Notes: generated by a model not told the origin, from the sequence alone. Positions 25,233-34,803 are shown, numbered from the stretch's first letter. The stretch: 64,000 nt of DNA from HRBIN30 sp964534275 (GCA_964534275.1 CAZHQG010000003.1:124001-188000); one strand, 5' to 3'. Translations and numbers: made by a program.

Positions 25233-26408
25233 CTACGAGAGCGGAAAATTTGCAAGTAGGAACTTGCGCATCTCCTCAGCAGCAAGCGCGTGCCCGGCTG
25301 CCGTCCAGTGGCCATCGTGCCAAAAGTGCAAAGGCTTTGCCCCGCGAGCGGCCGCCGCCCGAAACGCAGGAGATAGGACTAAACACGGCACGCCAGACCG
25401 GCGACACCAGTCTTCCATCCACTTCTGCGGCTGATCGAGATCGAACTGCAAGTCGCGGGCAGTTGGGTACGCAGCCAGGATCTTTTCCCACGCCTCCGGG
25501 TACACCTGCTCCCGGCTCGACGCAATCACGACCCCAAACCGAGCCCCTAAAGCGCGTGCCATGCCAAGCATTTCCTCGAGCAATCCTTCGGTGCGCTGCC
25601 ATGCCGTGCGCCAAACATCGTCTGGGGGCACTCGGTAAACCCCGAAGTCGACAGGCAGGCCATCGCGAACGCGCGGCCCAGGTGGAGGCGGCAATTGCAC
25701 CACGCCAAGCTGTGCGAGCCAGTTTGCGACTAGCGGTTGCCGCACGAGCACAAGTTGGCGGAGATACACATACGCTTTGGAGCGTGCCAGCACTCCGCCG
25801 CGCTTCTCGCGCTCCGGCTTGTTGGAGCGCACGTACAGGAGGCGGCCGCTGTCATCGTACACGGGGGGGAGAACGTCTTCCAAATCCGGCGAATTATTCT
25901 TGATGTCGTTGCCGGGATAGAAGTGCAGGAGCACAATGTCGGGGTTGTACTTGGCACCTTCGTCACGTAACCACAGCAGTTCGCTCGCTGTACCCCAACC
26001 GCTCACCCCTGCGCTAATCACTTCTACCCTCCGGTTTGCGCCAATGCCATCGAGCAGCGTTTCTAACCGCCGAGTGAACGTCTCTTCTAGGTGAACGTGC
26101 ATGGCTTCCACAAAGGAGTCACCTAGCACCAGCACCCGCAAAACCCCTGGTGGCTTGTCATACGTATGGGGGACATCCCGAAGCCCTTGTGGACTGATCG
26201 CCACCGGAACGACAAACTCCCGCTCCTCCTGCGTCCACCAACCCTGCTTTCCTGGGATCAGCTGTACACCTGTCTTCGGGTGTGGTCGCCAAAATCGATC
26301 AGGCACTAAGTGCAACACACGGACAAGGACTTCGAAGGCAGCAAGGGCCACCATCACCCCGGCCGCGGCTAACACGAGGCCGCCCAAGATCTCGACTTTC
26401 CGGTTCAC
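25233..26408 (-). CDS. Membrane-anchored SGNH/GDSL hydrolase-fold protein
   Basis: 391 residues. One N-terminal transmembrane helix (residues 8-30) is followed by an extracytoplasmic SGNH domain. Block I is VLVLGDSFVEA with catalytic Ser98, a block II-like glycine is in SAGVSGWGT, block III reads LHFYPGNDIKNN, and the terminal Asp/His pair is in WHDGHWTAAGH. SGNH proteins in polysaccharide loci esterify or de-esterify sugars, often acting as acetyltransferases or acetylesterases of the AlgJ/AlgX type. It overlaps the carbamoyltransferase gene by 4 bp and precedes DUF5989, a recurrent trio. Substrate unknown. Confidence 0.85.
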   Translation of the reverse strand: MNRKVEILGGLVLAAAGVMVALAAFEVLVRVLHLVPDRFWRPHPKTGVQLIPGKQGWWTQEEREFVVPVAISPQGLRDVPHTYDKPPGVLRVLVLGDSFVEAMHVHLEETFTRRLETLLDGIGANRRVEVISAGVSGWGTASELLWLRDEGAKYNPDIVLLHFYPGNDIKNNSPDLEDVLPPVYDDSGRLLYVRSNKPEREKRGGVLARSKAYVYLRQLVLVRQPLVANWLAQLGVVQLPPPPGPRVRDGLPVDFGVYRVPPDDVWRTAWQRTEGLLEEMLGMARALGARFGVVIASSREQVYPEAWEKILAAYPTARDLQFDLDQPQKWMEDWCRRSGVPCLVLSPAFRAAAARGAKPLHFWHDGHWTAAGHALAAEEMRKFLLANFPLS

Positions 26409-28183
26409 GGCTTCTTGATGATGGTCTGGCCAAGAACGAGCGCGTCCATCCCGCTACGAGAAAAGGTACGAAACGCATTCGCTGGGGTCGTGACGATCGG
26501 TTCACCTTTCAAGTTAAAGGACGTGTTCATGACCACCGGTACGCCCGTCGCCTCTCCAAACCGCTCGATGAGCTTGTAATACAAGGGGCTTTCCGCACGG
26601 TGCACTGCCTGTAACCGCGCTGAGTGATCCACGTGCGTGATCGCTGGCACCACATCGCCCTTGCCATCTTTGACTGGAACCACGTAGAGCATGAACCGGG
26701 CGGGATAGTGTTTGGGTGTCTCGGGAAGATCGAAGTACTGCTCCGCATGCTCGGCGAGCACCGACGGCGCAAACGGTCGAAACGGCTCGCGAAACTTGAT
26801 CTTAACGTTCACGATTTCCTTCATGTCTGCGCGTCGCGGATCAGCGAGAATGCTTCTGGCGCCGAGGGCGCGAGGGCCCCACTCGAAACGGCCCTGAAAC
26901 CACCCGATCACGTGGCCCGCGAGTAACTCCTCCACGACGGCATCGACAAGACGGTCTTCATCTTCGTATGTCCGATAGGGCATCCCGCACGAGCGAGCAA
27001 AGTCGTTCATTTCTGCAGGCGAGAATTCTTGGCCCCAGTACGCATGTTGCATGACGAAGGTGCGGGGCTGCCCTAAAACTTGGTGCTGTGCGTACAGCGC
27101 CGCCCCGAGCGCACCCCCGCCATCCCCTGCTGCAGGCTGCACGAACACTTCACGAATCGGGGTCTCCCGAATGATCCGGCCGTTCGCAACGCTGTTGAGA
27201 GCCACACCGCCCGCCAGGCACAGGCGCTCGAGTCCCGTTTGGCGGTGCAGCTCGCGAACCATTGTCAGCACGATCTCCTCGGTCACCTTCTGGATGCTCG
27301 CAGCCACGTCTGCATAGTACTGGTTGCGCTCGGCCATCTCCTTGTAGTTCGCGGGTTTTGGCTCGAAATACGAGGGATATCCGGAACGCTCCGTGAAGAA
27401 GTGCCACGATGGATCGCGTGGCTCCCCGAACAAGTCGACAAACTTTTGATTGAACGTGTCCGTGGAAGAGTGATGGAAGGAAAAATAGCTCATGTCGAGC
27501 CAAAAGCCCCCGTCACGATCGATCCGGACAAGCTTGTGAACCTTGTCCACGTACTTTGGCTCTCCGTAGGGCGCCATGCCCATGACTTTGTATTCGCCCT
27601 CGTTCACCTCGAAGCCCAAGAAGGCAGTAAACGCGCTGTACAAAAGCCCGACCGAGTGGGGAAACTGGATTTCGCGCAGCAACCGGATGCGATTTCCTTT
27701 GCCGACGCCCATGGTCGCTGTTGCCCACTCCCCGACCCCATCCACCGTCAAAATGGCTGCTTCTTCGAACGGTGAACAAAAGAAGGCGCTGGCTGCATGC
27801 GACAGATGATGCTCACTGAACAAGATTCGCTCTGCCGGCACTCCCAACTCTGCGCGGATCAGGTTCTTGATCCACAGCTTGTCCAGCAGCCAGGTACTCA
27901 TTGCGTCGCCAAACACTTTCCATGTCTTCGGCACCGCTTGCAGAGCGGTCATCAGAATCCGTTCGAACTTCACAAACGGCTTCTCGTAAAACACGACATA
28001 GTCGAGATCCTCGGCGCCGATACCCGCCGCCTCCAAACAAAACCGAATTGCCAACCGAGGAAAGTCGGAGTCATGCTTTTTGCGACTGAAGCGTTCTTCC
28101 TCCGCAGCAGCGACCAACTGGCCGTCCACCAACAAGGCGGCAGCAGCATCGTGGTAGAAACAAGAAATTCCTAAGATGCGCAT
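26405..28183 (-). CDS. O-carbamoyltransferase, NodU/TobZ family
   Basis: 592 residues. It transfers a carbamoyl group from carbamoyl phosphate via carbamoyl-adenylate to a hydroxyl of a sugar. The N-terminal Kae1-like domain starts MRILGISCFYHDAAAAL, has AAEEERFSRKKHD and the metal-binding SEHHLSHAASAF. LAGGVALNSVANGR and the C-terminal RFEWGPRALGARSILADPR and VMNTSFNLKGEPIV are diagnostic. It overlaps the downstream SGNH gene by 4 bp and the upstream GT4 gene by 13 bp. It is predicted to carbamoylate the repeat unit. No residue of the family signature seems missing. Confidence 0.95.
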   Translation of the reverse strand: MRILGISCFYHDAAAALLVDGQLVAAAEEERFSRKKHDSDFPRLAIRFCLEAAGIGAEDLDYVVFYEKPFVKFERILMTALQAVPKTWKVFGDAMSTWLLDKLWIKNLIRAELGVPAERILFSEHHLSHAASAFFCSPFEEAAILTVDGVGEWATATMGVGKGNRIRLLREIQFPHSVGLLYSAFTAFLGFEVNEGEYKVMGMAPYGEPKYVDKVHKLVRIDRDGGFWLDMSYFSFHHSSTDTFNQKFVDLFGEPRDPSWHFFTERSGYPSYFEPKPANYKEMAERNQYYADVAASIQKVTEEIVLTMVRELHRQTGLERLCLAGGVALNSVANGRIIRETPIREVFVQPAAGDGGGALGAALYAQHQVLGQPRTFVMQHAYWGQEFSPAEMNDFARSCGMPYRTYEDEDRLVDAVVEELLAGHVIGWFQGRFEWGPRALGARSILADPRRADMKEIVNVKIKFREPFRPFAPSVLAEHAEQYFDLPETPKHYPARFMLYVVPVKDGKGDVVPAITHVDHSARLQAVHRAESPLYYKLIERFGEATGVPVVMNTSFNLKGEPIVTTPANAFRTFSRSGMDALVLGQTIIKKP

Positions 28184-29406
28184 GATCCTTGGCGCTCCTC
28201 TCCTAAGGCACGATACAATTGTTCGAACTCCGCGACGTGGCGTGCTAGACCAAAGCGCTCCTCGGTGGCCCGCCTCGCTTCCTCACCCATGGCAGTACGC
28301 ACAGCGGTGTCGCCTAGCAGCGTCTCGATGGCGTCCGCCAGAGCGGCGGCATCTCCAGGAGGTACCAAAAGGCCCGTGCGGCCGTGCTCGATGAGCTCTG
28401 GCACTCCGCCGGCAGCGGACGCAACTACTGGCTTTCCGCACAACATCCCTTCCAGAATGACCCGTCCGAACGGTTCCGGCCGCACAGATGTGTGCACCAC
28501 GACGTCCAGTGCGTGCATCACATCCGGTACATCGGTCCGAAATCCCGTCACGATGATCGCGTCGCCAAGCCGGAGCTCCCGCACTCGTGCGAGCAGCCGG
28601 TCGTAGTAACGTTGTCCAGCGCGGTGGACACCACCCACGATGACACCGCGCACCTCTGGGATGCGCTCGCGGACCCTGGAAAGAGCATCGACAAACACAA
28701 GCTGCCCTTTCCATTCTTGGATGTTGCCGACCACTCCCGCAACAGGCGCGTGCGCCGGAATGCCCAACTCTCCACGTACGTCCTCCCGGCTGCGCCTCGG
28801 AACGAAATCAGCCGGATCCAGGGCATCATAAATCACCAACAATCTCTCGTGCGTGATGCCATGTTGGCGGCAGTGCTGCCGTACCGCCTCGGTCATACAA
28901 ACAATTGCGGACGTACGCCCCGCGATCCACCGTTCTCGCGCACCGTATTTTTCGAAACCTTTTACGTGGCAAACAACGGGAGTGCTTGTCAGCCAGCACG
29001 CCAACAAGGCATCGAAGTTCGCCCGCAGCCCGTTCCCGACGTGCACGACGTCAGGCCGAAAACTTCGCAACACCTGGGCGATCCGGAACGCACTTGGCAG
29101 GTCTTCGATGAGCGTGGCTCCTGCAGTGCGGCCCGCATGCAAAACCGTTCGCAGTAGGCGCCAGCGGCGAGCGGCATGATAGCCATTGACGCGCTGCAGC
29201 GGATGCTCTTTGGGTAACCGCCGCCGCGCAACATGGAACACCGGCACACCCAGGGAGGCTAGCTGCGGCTCCAGCGCCTTTTTCTCGTAGAGCACCATCC
29301 CGAATTGATATCGCCCGCGATCAAATCCTCGGATCATGTGGTAGAGACCAGTGAGCGAGCCACCTACCACGCCGCCGCTCGATGCCTCTACGACGAGCAC
29401 GCGCAT
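28171..29406 (-). CDS. Family 4 glycosyltransferase
   Basis: 411 residues. The GT-B N-terminus is VLVVEASSGGVVGGSLTGLYHMI, with DVVHVGNGLRANF in the acceptor domain. The donor domain shows VIYDALDPADF, GVVGNIQEWKGQ and HTSVRPEPFGRVILEGMLCGKPVVASAAGG, with the E-x7-E type arrangement. It is a cytoplasmic glycosyltransferase of the locus. It overlaps the carbamoyltransferase gene by 13 bp and lies 6 bp after the HprK-like gene. Its donor and acceptor cannot be deduced. Confidence 0.9.
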   Translation of the reverse strand: MRVLVVEASSGGVVGGSLTGLYHMIRGFDRGRYQFGMVLYEKKALEPQLASLGVPVFHVARRRLPKEHPLQRVNGYHAARRWRLLRTVLHAGRTAGATLIEDLPSAFRIAQVLRSFRPDVVHVGNGLRANFDALLACWLTSTPVVCHVKGFEKYGARERWIAGRTSAIVCMTEAVRQHCRQHGITHERLLVIYDALDPADFVPRRSREDVRGELGIPAHAPVAGVVGNIQEWKGQLVFVDALSRVRERIPEVRGVIVGGVHRAGQRYYDRLLARVRELRLGDAIIVTGFRTDVPDVMHALDVVVHTSVRPEPFGRVILEGMLCGKPVVASAAGGVPELIEHGRTGLLVPPGDAAALADAIETLLGDTAVRTAMGEEARRATEERFGLARHVAEFEQLYRALGEERQGSCAS

Positions 29407-29412
29407 CCTCGT

Positions 29413-30534
29413 TCACCTCGCGATGCTCTGCTGCTGCGGCGCACGCTCCAGGAGGGTCATGATCCGTCCCACTACCTCCTCCGAGCTCATTCCCGGAGGC
29501 ACTTGCAGAACGTAGCTCGGCGTTGCCTCCGCAAGAACCCGGAGGTTTTGTTCGCGTGACAGAACGAAACCCTGCGGACTGACCTGCTCCCAGGCGGCAG
29601 CAAGCGCAAAGTATCTCCGCAGATCGTTCACCATCAGGTTTGCAGCGCTCAGCCGTCGCCACGCTTGTTCTGCACTCATCGGTACGCAGTCCCACCGAGG
29701 GCCACGTTGCGGAAACAGCAGCAGGCGCACTTCCGTCATCGCCGCAGACTTCTCGGTGATCACATGGTGGCCGACACGGTCGAGCACGTACGGGTGCCGA
29801 AAACCGGCCACAATCTGGAGACGGGTTCCTAACCATGCACGCGCGGACTCATCCAGTAAGATCGGCTCCGGTACGGAAAACGCCATCGTCCCCGTGTGCA
29901 CCACGAAACTGTCCGACAGTAGGCAGTTGCCCGGCTCTGCTGCCAACGCCACCGCCAATGTGGACTTCCCGACACCACTTGCACCAGCAAGCAAAATTCC
30001 ACCCTCGGGTGTATGAACGGCACCGGCGTGAATTGGATGCCAGCCCCGTGTCGTCTCGACCACCCACCAAAGAGGATAATAAACGAGGTAGCTCACCAGC
30101 GTAGAAAACCGACGCTGGCGAAACCGCGCAACGCGACCTCCCAGCCTCCAGCGCCGAAGTCGATCTGTCCACTTGGTGTTGCCGAGACGAAAAAAAAACG
30201 TTCCAGCAAGCTCGACGCGACGAGGTTCGGGAAATCTGACCTGCAACACGAGGTCCCGAAGGTCGTCAACCCGGAACCAGCGTAACTCGCGACCCGATAC
30301 GTACAGATCACGGTCGACCCGCACCCAAGGCGCATCCTGGACGTGCCATCGGTCGCGTGGCCACGGCTGCCCGTCTACCCACGCAAGTCGGCTTTCTACA
30401 ACGGCCCGCTCGCTCAGCGAGCGAATCAGCGGGGCCATGTGCAACTGGGCGTAAGCGGCGAGTTCACTGTCATCAGTGTCGAAGGAAAACCCGACGCCGT
30501 GCCACGCACCTTGCAACATTGCGGCGGTTCCCAT
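29413..30534 (-). CDS. HPr kinase/phosphorylase-like P-loop protein
   Basis: 373 residues. The C-terminal half resembles the HprK catalytic domain: IHAGAV (residues 168-173), the short Walker A GASGVGKST (183-191) and a following LLSDSFVVHTG where HprK has its Asp-containing loop. The N-terminal half (1-160) is not recognised. The HprK signature between the Walker motifs is not obvious, so it is an HprK-related Ser kinase-like protein of the kind seen in polysaccharide and peptide-modification clusters, not true HprK; no HPr or PTS gene is nearby. It may phosphorylate a sugar, a lipid or a regulatory protein. Spacing of 6-8 bp to both neighbours suggests coregulation. Confidence 0.7.
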   Translation of the reverse strand: MGTAAMLQGAWHGVGFSFDTDDSELAAYAQLHMAPLIRSLSERAVVESRLAWVDGQPWPRDRWHVQDAPWVRVDRDLYVSGRELRWFRVDDLRDLVLQVRFPEPRRVELAGTFFFRLGNTKWTDRLRRWRLGGRVARFRQRRFSTLVSYLVYYPLWWVVETTRGWHPIHAGAVHTPEGGILLAGASGVGKSTLAVALAAEPGNCLLSDSFVVHTGTMAFSVPEPILLDESARAWLGTRLQIVAGFRHPYVLDRVGHHVITEKSAAMTEVRLLLFPQRGPRWDCVPMSAEQAWRRLSAANLMVNDLRRYFALAAAWEQVSPQGFVLSREQNLRVLAEATPSYVLQVPPGMSSEEVVGRIMTLLERAPQQQSIAR

Positions 30535-30541
30535 GGCCCCC

Positions 30542-31927
30542 TTACTTCGTCACACGTCGCGAATCCGCGTCCGCAGCCACAGCAACTGCAGGCAACCAGC
30601 GCCGAATCCAGGGGTGCCGGGCAAGTCGGCGTTCGAACGGTTGCCACGCCGCGAGAGCGATGGACCGCACGTCTTGTGCGGTGGGCAGGAGTGTTTCCCG
30701 AATCGTCAGTCCCGACTCTACCCGGAAAAATACTAGGAGGAGCGCGGCCGCGACCATGTAAGCAATCGCCGTGGAGAGCGCAGCCCCCACGATCCCCCAG
30801 ACCGGGATGAGCACGAGGTTCAGCCCCAAGTTCAGTCCCAACGCCACGAGACCAGAGAAGATATTCACTCCTTGTCGGTTCCGACTCGTGAAGTCGCGAG
30901 ACAAAATTGTGAACACCGCCATGGCCACGGCCCCCACAGCTGCAAACGGCAACGGATCCACAGCTGGGGCAAATGCCCGTCCGTACCACAATGGGATCAG
31001 CACTGGGCCGGCAGCAACCAGTACGATGCCAGCCAAGGTGGTCAAAAACAACGTTCGGCGGCATGTCTGGGCTGTGGTCCGGTGCACGTCCGTCTTCTCT
31101 AGCGAGGCGAGCTTCGGGTAGATGACCCATCCCACTGCTTGAGGGATTTCCAGGAGCATTTCGGTAAAGTGCAGCGCGAGACTGTAAAACGCTGTGCGAG
31201 CGGGGTCGAGAAAGTAAGCCACCAAGTACACATCGCTTCGGAACAACAAGTGCGTCGTAAGGATTTGGGTGTAGGATTTGCTTCCGAAGCTCAGTTGCCG
31301 CGTGAGCAATTGCCGATCGACCCGAAAGCCAAACGCCAATCGGCGCCGAACCGACCAAAGAAGCGATCCCACGACCACCGTGGTGCACGCAGCGTACACC
31401 GTAAGCGCCGAGCCAAGATCCAATCTGCCCAGACCCCAGAGCCATCCAACCCCGGCAAGTACCAACGCGGCACCCGCCAACGTGCGGCGATTGTACAAGC
31501 CAAACTGGCCCATGGCCTGCAAAACACCCCAAAAGTAATTGTCGATGAGCAACAGCGGAAGCCGCCAAAGCGCCAGCAGCAATGCCCACGCGGGCAGCCC
31601 GCGCAAAACGCTGTCGCTCAACGGTTCCCGCAGTAACCACACAGCGGCTCCCGCAGTGATTCCCAACGTTAACGCAAGGGCGAGGGAATTTGCCGCAATT
31701 TGTTCGAGTCTGGCCCCCTCGCGCCGGCAACAGTACACGTTTGCCTGCGTGATGCCCAGCTTCGTCAGCGTCATCAAGGTCGAAGGCAACAGCAATGCGA
31801 TGGCGAGGAGTCCGCGGTCGTGAGGCCCCAGCCCGCGTGCCAAGATGATACTGGTTGCCATGCCAATGGCGGCAACGCCAACGCGCGAACCAAACAGGGC
31901 CATCATTTCATGGGACAGCCGCCTCAT
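30542..31927 (-). CDS. Polysaccharide flippase, Wzx-like (MOP superfamily)
   Basis: 461 residues with about 12-14 hydrophobic segments. The N-terminus MALFGSRVGVAAIGMATSIILARGLGPHDRGLLAIALLL is the usual start of PST/MOP flippases, which move undecaprenyl-pyrophosphate-linked oligosaccharides across the inner membrane. IPLWYGRAFAPAVDPL and the SRDFTSRNRQ loop also fit. It is the only flippase-like gene in the window, so it is the probable exporter of the repeat unit assembled by the GT enzymes around it. The final 40 residues form a basic cytoplasmic tail. Confidence 0.88.
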   Translation of the reverse strand: MRRLSHEMMALFGSRVGVAAIGMATSIILARGLGPHDRGLLAIALLLPSTLMTLTKLGITQANVYCCRREGARLEQIAANSLALALTLGITAGAAVWLLREPLSDSVLRGLPAWALLLALWRLPLLLIDNYFWGVLQAMGQFGLYNRRTLAGAALVLAGVGWLWGLGRLDLGSALTVYAACTTVVVGSLLWSVRRRLAFGFRVDRQLLTRQLSFGSKSYTQILTTHLLFRSDVYLVAYFLDPARTAFYSLALHFTEMLLEIPQAVGWVIYPKLASLEKTDVHRTTAQTCRRTLFLTTLAGIVLVAAGPVLIPLWYGRAFAPAVDPLPFAAVGAVAMAVFTILSRDFTSRNRQGVNIFSGLVALGLNLGLNLVLIPVWGIVGAALSTAIAYMVAAALLLVFFRVESGLTIRETLLPTAQDVRSIALAAWQPFERRLARHPWIRRWLPAVAVAADADSRRVTK

Positions 31928-32003
31928 GATCGACCCGCCTAGAGTAGAAAAACGCTCTCGCTTTCCGCTGTGCGTCCTAGCAGCAAACGCGACCTCGAGG
32001 CGC

Positions 32004-32756
32004 CTATTCGCGCTGGCACAAAATCATCCAGGTTTGGACTTGTCGTCCGGGAACGTACTCGAGGGCTTCGATCAGCCACCGGGCCACCCGCCCAAGGCGA
32101 AATCGAAGCCGATTGATGCGCCTCTGCAACGGGAAGTGGCGCAACAAACCTTCGGTGCGAATTACCCGAAACCCTGCGGCCCTCAACTCCTGCTCAGCCT
32201 CGCCAGGTCGGTAGAGGACGTCGTAAATTTGGTATCGGTCAAGCCCGCGTTCCACGCGTGCCGGGTACGAAGTTTCAAAATTCAGCGCATCCACAAGAAA
32301 CATCCCTCGAGGCGCCAAGACACGTAAGATCTCCGCGTACAGCCGCTGCCGATGTTCGATCTCGAAGTGGCGCACAAATCGTGCGGAATAGACGAAATCG
32401 AATGTCTTTGAAGGGAACGGCAAGCGAAAAGCGTCCGTGCGAACGAACTGCCATTCTGCACCCCGCGTACGCTCCCGCGCGAGACGCAGCATCGGCAAAC
32501 TCGCATCGACGGCCACTCCAAACCGGACGCCATGCACCTCCGCAGTAAGACGCCCCGGCCCGCAGGCGAGTTCCAATACACGCGCAGGGCGCGTTGCCGC
32601 AACGATTTCGTTGAGTAAGGCCACTTGCCTCCGGTGCAGCAGCCCGTTGAGCGGCTGAGTTGTGCGCCGTTGCAGGTAAGAGCGCACAACTAGCTGGTCT
32701 TGATAGTAGGACTTCAGCTCCTCAGGTTGGCGGATCGGCTCGGTATGCATGGACAT
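32004..32756 (-). CDS. SAM-dependent class I methyltransferase
   Basis: 250 residues. Motif I VLELACGPGRLTAEV, motif II FGVAVDASLPML, then FVRTDAFRLPFPSKTFDFVYSARFVRHF and RVLAPRGMFLVDAL. This is a Methyltransf_11/25-type enzyme, cytoplasmic, probably acting on a sugar, a nucleotide sugar or a lipid-linked intermediate. It begins at the stop of the upstream SDR gene (1-bp overlap) and lies 76 bp before the flippase gene. The substrate is unknown. Confidence 0.82.
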   Translation of the reverse strand: MSMHTEPIRQPEELKSYYQDQLVVRSYLQRRTTQPLNGLLHRRQVALLNEIVAATRPARVLELACGPGRLTAEVHGVRFGVAVDASLPMLRLARERTRGAEWQFVRTDAFRLPFPSKTFDFVYSARFVRHFEIEHRQRLYAEILRVLAPRGMFLVDALNFETSYPARVERGLDRYQIYDVLYRPGEAEQELRAAGFRVIRTEGLLRHFPLQRRINRLRFRLGRVARWLIEALEYVPGRQVQTWMILCQRE

Positions 32757-33739
32757 CAGCCTCGAGGCTCGCTTTTCAATGATTCCACGACCTCCTGCAA
32801 GTCACGGCGCCAGTCTGTACGTGGCTGCCAGCCAAGCACCGTTTGAGCGGACCGGCAATCGTACCAGGCGCGGTAGGTCGCTCGGGCCACTTGGTGCGCC
32901 GTCACCGGAGGACGCCGCCTGAGAATTCGAAAACCTACCTCTGCAGTGCGGGCAGCCAACTCCACGAGGCGCACCGGCAGGTACACAGGCCGCCACCGCT
33001 CGCCCATCGCTTCCCGATAAGCCTCTAGCCAAGCCTGCTGCGGAACGTGCACGTCTACCACCGTAAACGCGCGCCCGACGGCTTCGGGACCCGACTCCAC
33101 CGCACACACGGCAGCTTGCGCCACGCTGCGCACGTGGCTGAGCGGCAACGGATAATCCGGGCGCGCCAATAAACATCGGTAGCTTTTCCACAAAAAACTC
33201 TGCCGTGCCAAAGGAGGGCGGCGCCCTGGCCCCCACAGCAGTCCGGGGCGCAAGACCACCACCGGAGCACCTTGTCGTGCTTCCCAAAGAGCCAAGCGGT
33301 CGGCGGCTAGCTTCGACCGACTGTAGTGCCCGCGAGCGCGGGATTCGTCCTCGTAAGGGCTCTCGTCAGTTACCGTATAACCGTCGCGGGGAACGGCAAC
33401 GACGCTCAAAGAACTCACATGAACAAAGCGTTGCACTCCCGCTTGACGCGCTGCTTGCAACAGGTCCATGGTGGCCCGCACGTTGACGGTGGCAAACTCT
33501 TCCCAAGTTCCGGTGGTGCTCACCCGCGCGGCTGCGTGAACTACCGCTTGCGTCCCGGCCACCGCATCGCGCACGCACGACTCTTCGCAAAGATCCCCTA
33601 CGAATTCTTCGACTCCTTCTGGCCACGACCGCTGCCGGCCTGGCCGCACGAAGGCGCGAACCTCCCAGCCCCGGCCGCGGATTGCCTCGACCAACGCGGA
33701 ACCCAAAAACCCCGCGGCCCCGGTCACCAAGAGTTTCAC
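32756..33739 (-). CDS. NAD-dependent epimerase/dehydratase (extended/atypical SDR)
   Basis: 327 residues from a GTG start at 33739 that overlaps the stop of the Gfo/Idh gene as GTGA. TGAAGFLGSALVEAI at residues 6-20 is the Rossmann loop, VHAAARV the NAD-contact strand, and the catalytic triad is SSLSV with YSRSK. The sequence is closest in look to the 3-beta-hydroxysteroid/dihydroflavonol-reductase-like SDRs that reduce or epimerise sugars. It probably makes an activated sugar together with the adjacent Gfo/Idh oxidoreductase. An open frame continues upstream but is only the antisense-free overlap with that neighbour. Confidence 0.82.
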   Translation of the reverse strand: MKLLVTGAAGFLGSALVEAIRGRGWEVRAFVRPGRQRSWPEGVEEFVGDLCEESCVRDAVAGTQAVVHAAARVSTTGTWEEFATVNVRATMDLLQAARQAGVQRFVHVSSLSVVAVPRDGYTVTDESPYEDESRARGHYSRSKLAADRLALWEARQGAPVVVLRPGLLWGPGRRPPLARQSFLWKSYRCLLARPDYPLPLSHVRSVAQAAVCAVESGPEAVGRAFTVVDVHVPQQAWLEAYREAMGERWRPVYLPVRLVELAARTAEVGFRILRRRPPVTAHQVARATYRAWYDCRSAQTVLGWQPRTDWRRDLQEVVESLKSEPRG

Positions 33740-34803
33740 GCTGCAGCTTCCTCCGAACCTCGGGTAGTGGAGTGTTGCATCTGCCCACCCAATAATTGCT
33801 GCAGAAGCTCCACCACCGCTCGCCCATCTTCGGGAGTAACCGGCAACTCGCCACCGTTCTGGTAGGCCGCGTAAAAGGCGCGCAAGTGAAGCCCTATTCC
33901 CGGGTAGAAGCGCTGGCGACCCACCACAAACGCCAGCGTGTTTGCCACCGTAGCCGCAATCAGTTGCCGTGCTTCCTCGAGGTTTGGAAACACTTTGGCC
34001 ACCAGCTTGGGGAGTCGAGGCAGGCGGCGGAACACCACAGTCATGTTGTTCAGGTTGATCAAAGCGGTTTGCTTGGTGCCCAACAGCGTGACAGTGTTGG
34101 CAAACGGCCGTGCCCTCCTGGACATCGTCAAGGTCGCGAGGCCGCGCTCCGCTTCGATCACCGCGCGCAGTTCCGCCACTGCACCATCTTCGGCACGTTG
34201 CGCTAAGACGCTCACGCGTTTTGCTTTCCCCACAAAACCGTGAACGAGGTAAGCCGGGTGCGGGGCGGTGTCGAAAATTGGCCCTCCTGGCAAGGCCTGC
34301 TTCCAGCTCTGCTGGCCGGTGTCGGCCTCGCCGAAACTCGCAAACACGTCGACCCCAACGAGCTCGCCCAAGATCCCCGATTGCAACGCTGCTCGTGCTC
34401 GCAACACGACAGGATCGAACCAACGGTTGTGGTCCACGGTAAGGGTACGCCCTGTTTCCCTGGCCACGGCAATCATCGCATCGGCGTCTGCAACCGATAG
34501 AGCCATCGGCTTTTCCACGAACACGTCCACACCCGCGCGCATCAGCTCGATTGCCAGAGACGCGTGCGTGTGAGGTGGGGTTAAAACGTGCACGACCTGC
34601 GGCTCGAGCGCACCCAGCATCTCGCGTACGCTTGCACAGGTCGGTAAGGCCCACCGGCGGGTAAAGGCCTCCCGCGCTTCCGCGGCCGCATCGCACGCTC
34701 CCACCAGGCGCACACCCGGTAGGCTACGAAGGTAGCCAGCGTGAACGTGCGCAATACGGCCACACCCAAGCAAGGCAACGCGAACCGGAGCGTTCAGGAG
34801 CAT
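33736..34803 (-). CDS. Gfo/Idh/MocA-family oxidoreductase
   Basis: 355 residues. The N-terminal Rossmann domain begins RVALLGCGRIAHVHAGYL and has the family signature VEKPMALSV. The C-terminal alpha/beta domain has the catalytic-type histidine region GGPIFDTAPHPAYLV. Such enzymes oxidise or reduce a sugar carbon with NAD(P), for example WbpB/WlbA, which make 3-keto-UDP-sugars before transamination. The neighbourhood of SDR genes and a DegT aminotransferase elsewhere in the locus supports a nucleotide-sugar role. The assigned step is inference. Confidence 0.86.
   Translation of the reverse strand: MLLNAPVRVALLGCGRIAHVHAGYLRSLPGVRLVGACDAAAEAREAFTRRWALPTCASVREMLGALEPQVVHVLTPPHTHASLAIELMRAGVDVFVEKPMALSVADADAMIAVARETGRTLTVDHNRWFDPVVLRARAALQSGILGELVGVDVFASFGEADTGQQSWKQALPGGPIFDTAPHPAYLVHGFVGKAKRVSVLAQRAEDGAVAELRAVIEAERGLATLTMSRRARPFANTVTLLGTKQTALINLNNMTVVFRRLPRLPKLVAKVFPNLEEARQLIAATVANTLAFVVGRQRFYPGIGLHLRAFYAAYQNGGELPVTPEDGRAVVELLQQLLGGQMQHSTTRGSEEAAA

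Noticed and set aside
29413..30534. Calling the HprK-like protein a true HPr kinase/phosphorylase (hprK)
   Set aside because: The N-terminal domain differs, the second HprK signature is not evident and there is no HPr or PTS gene; only relatedness of the P-loop domain is supported.
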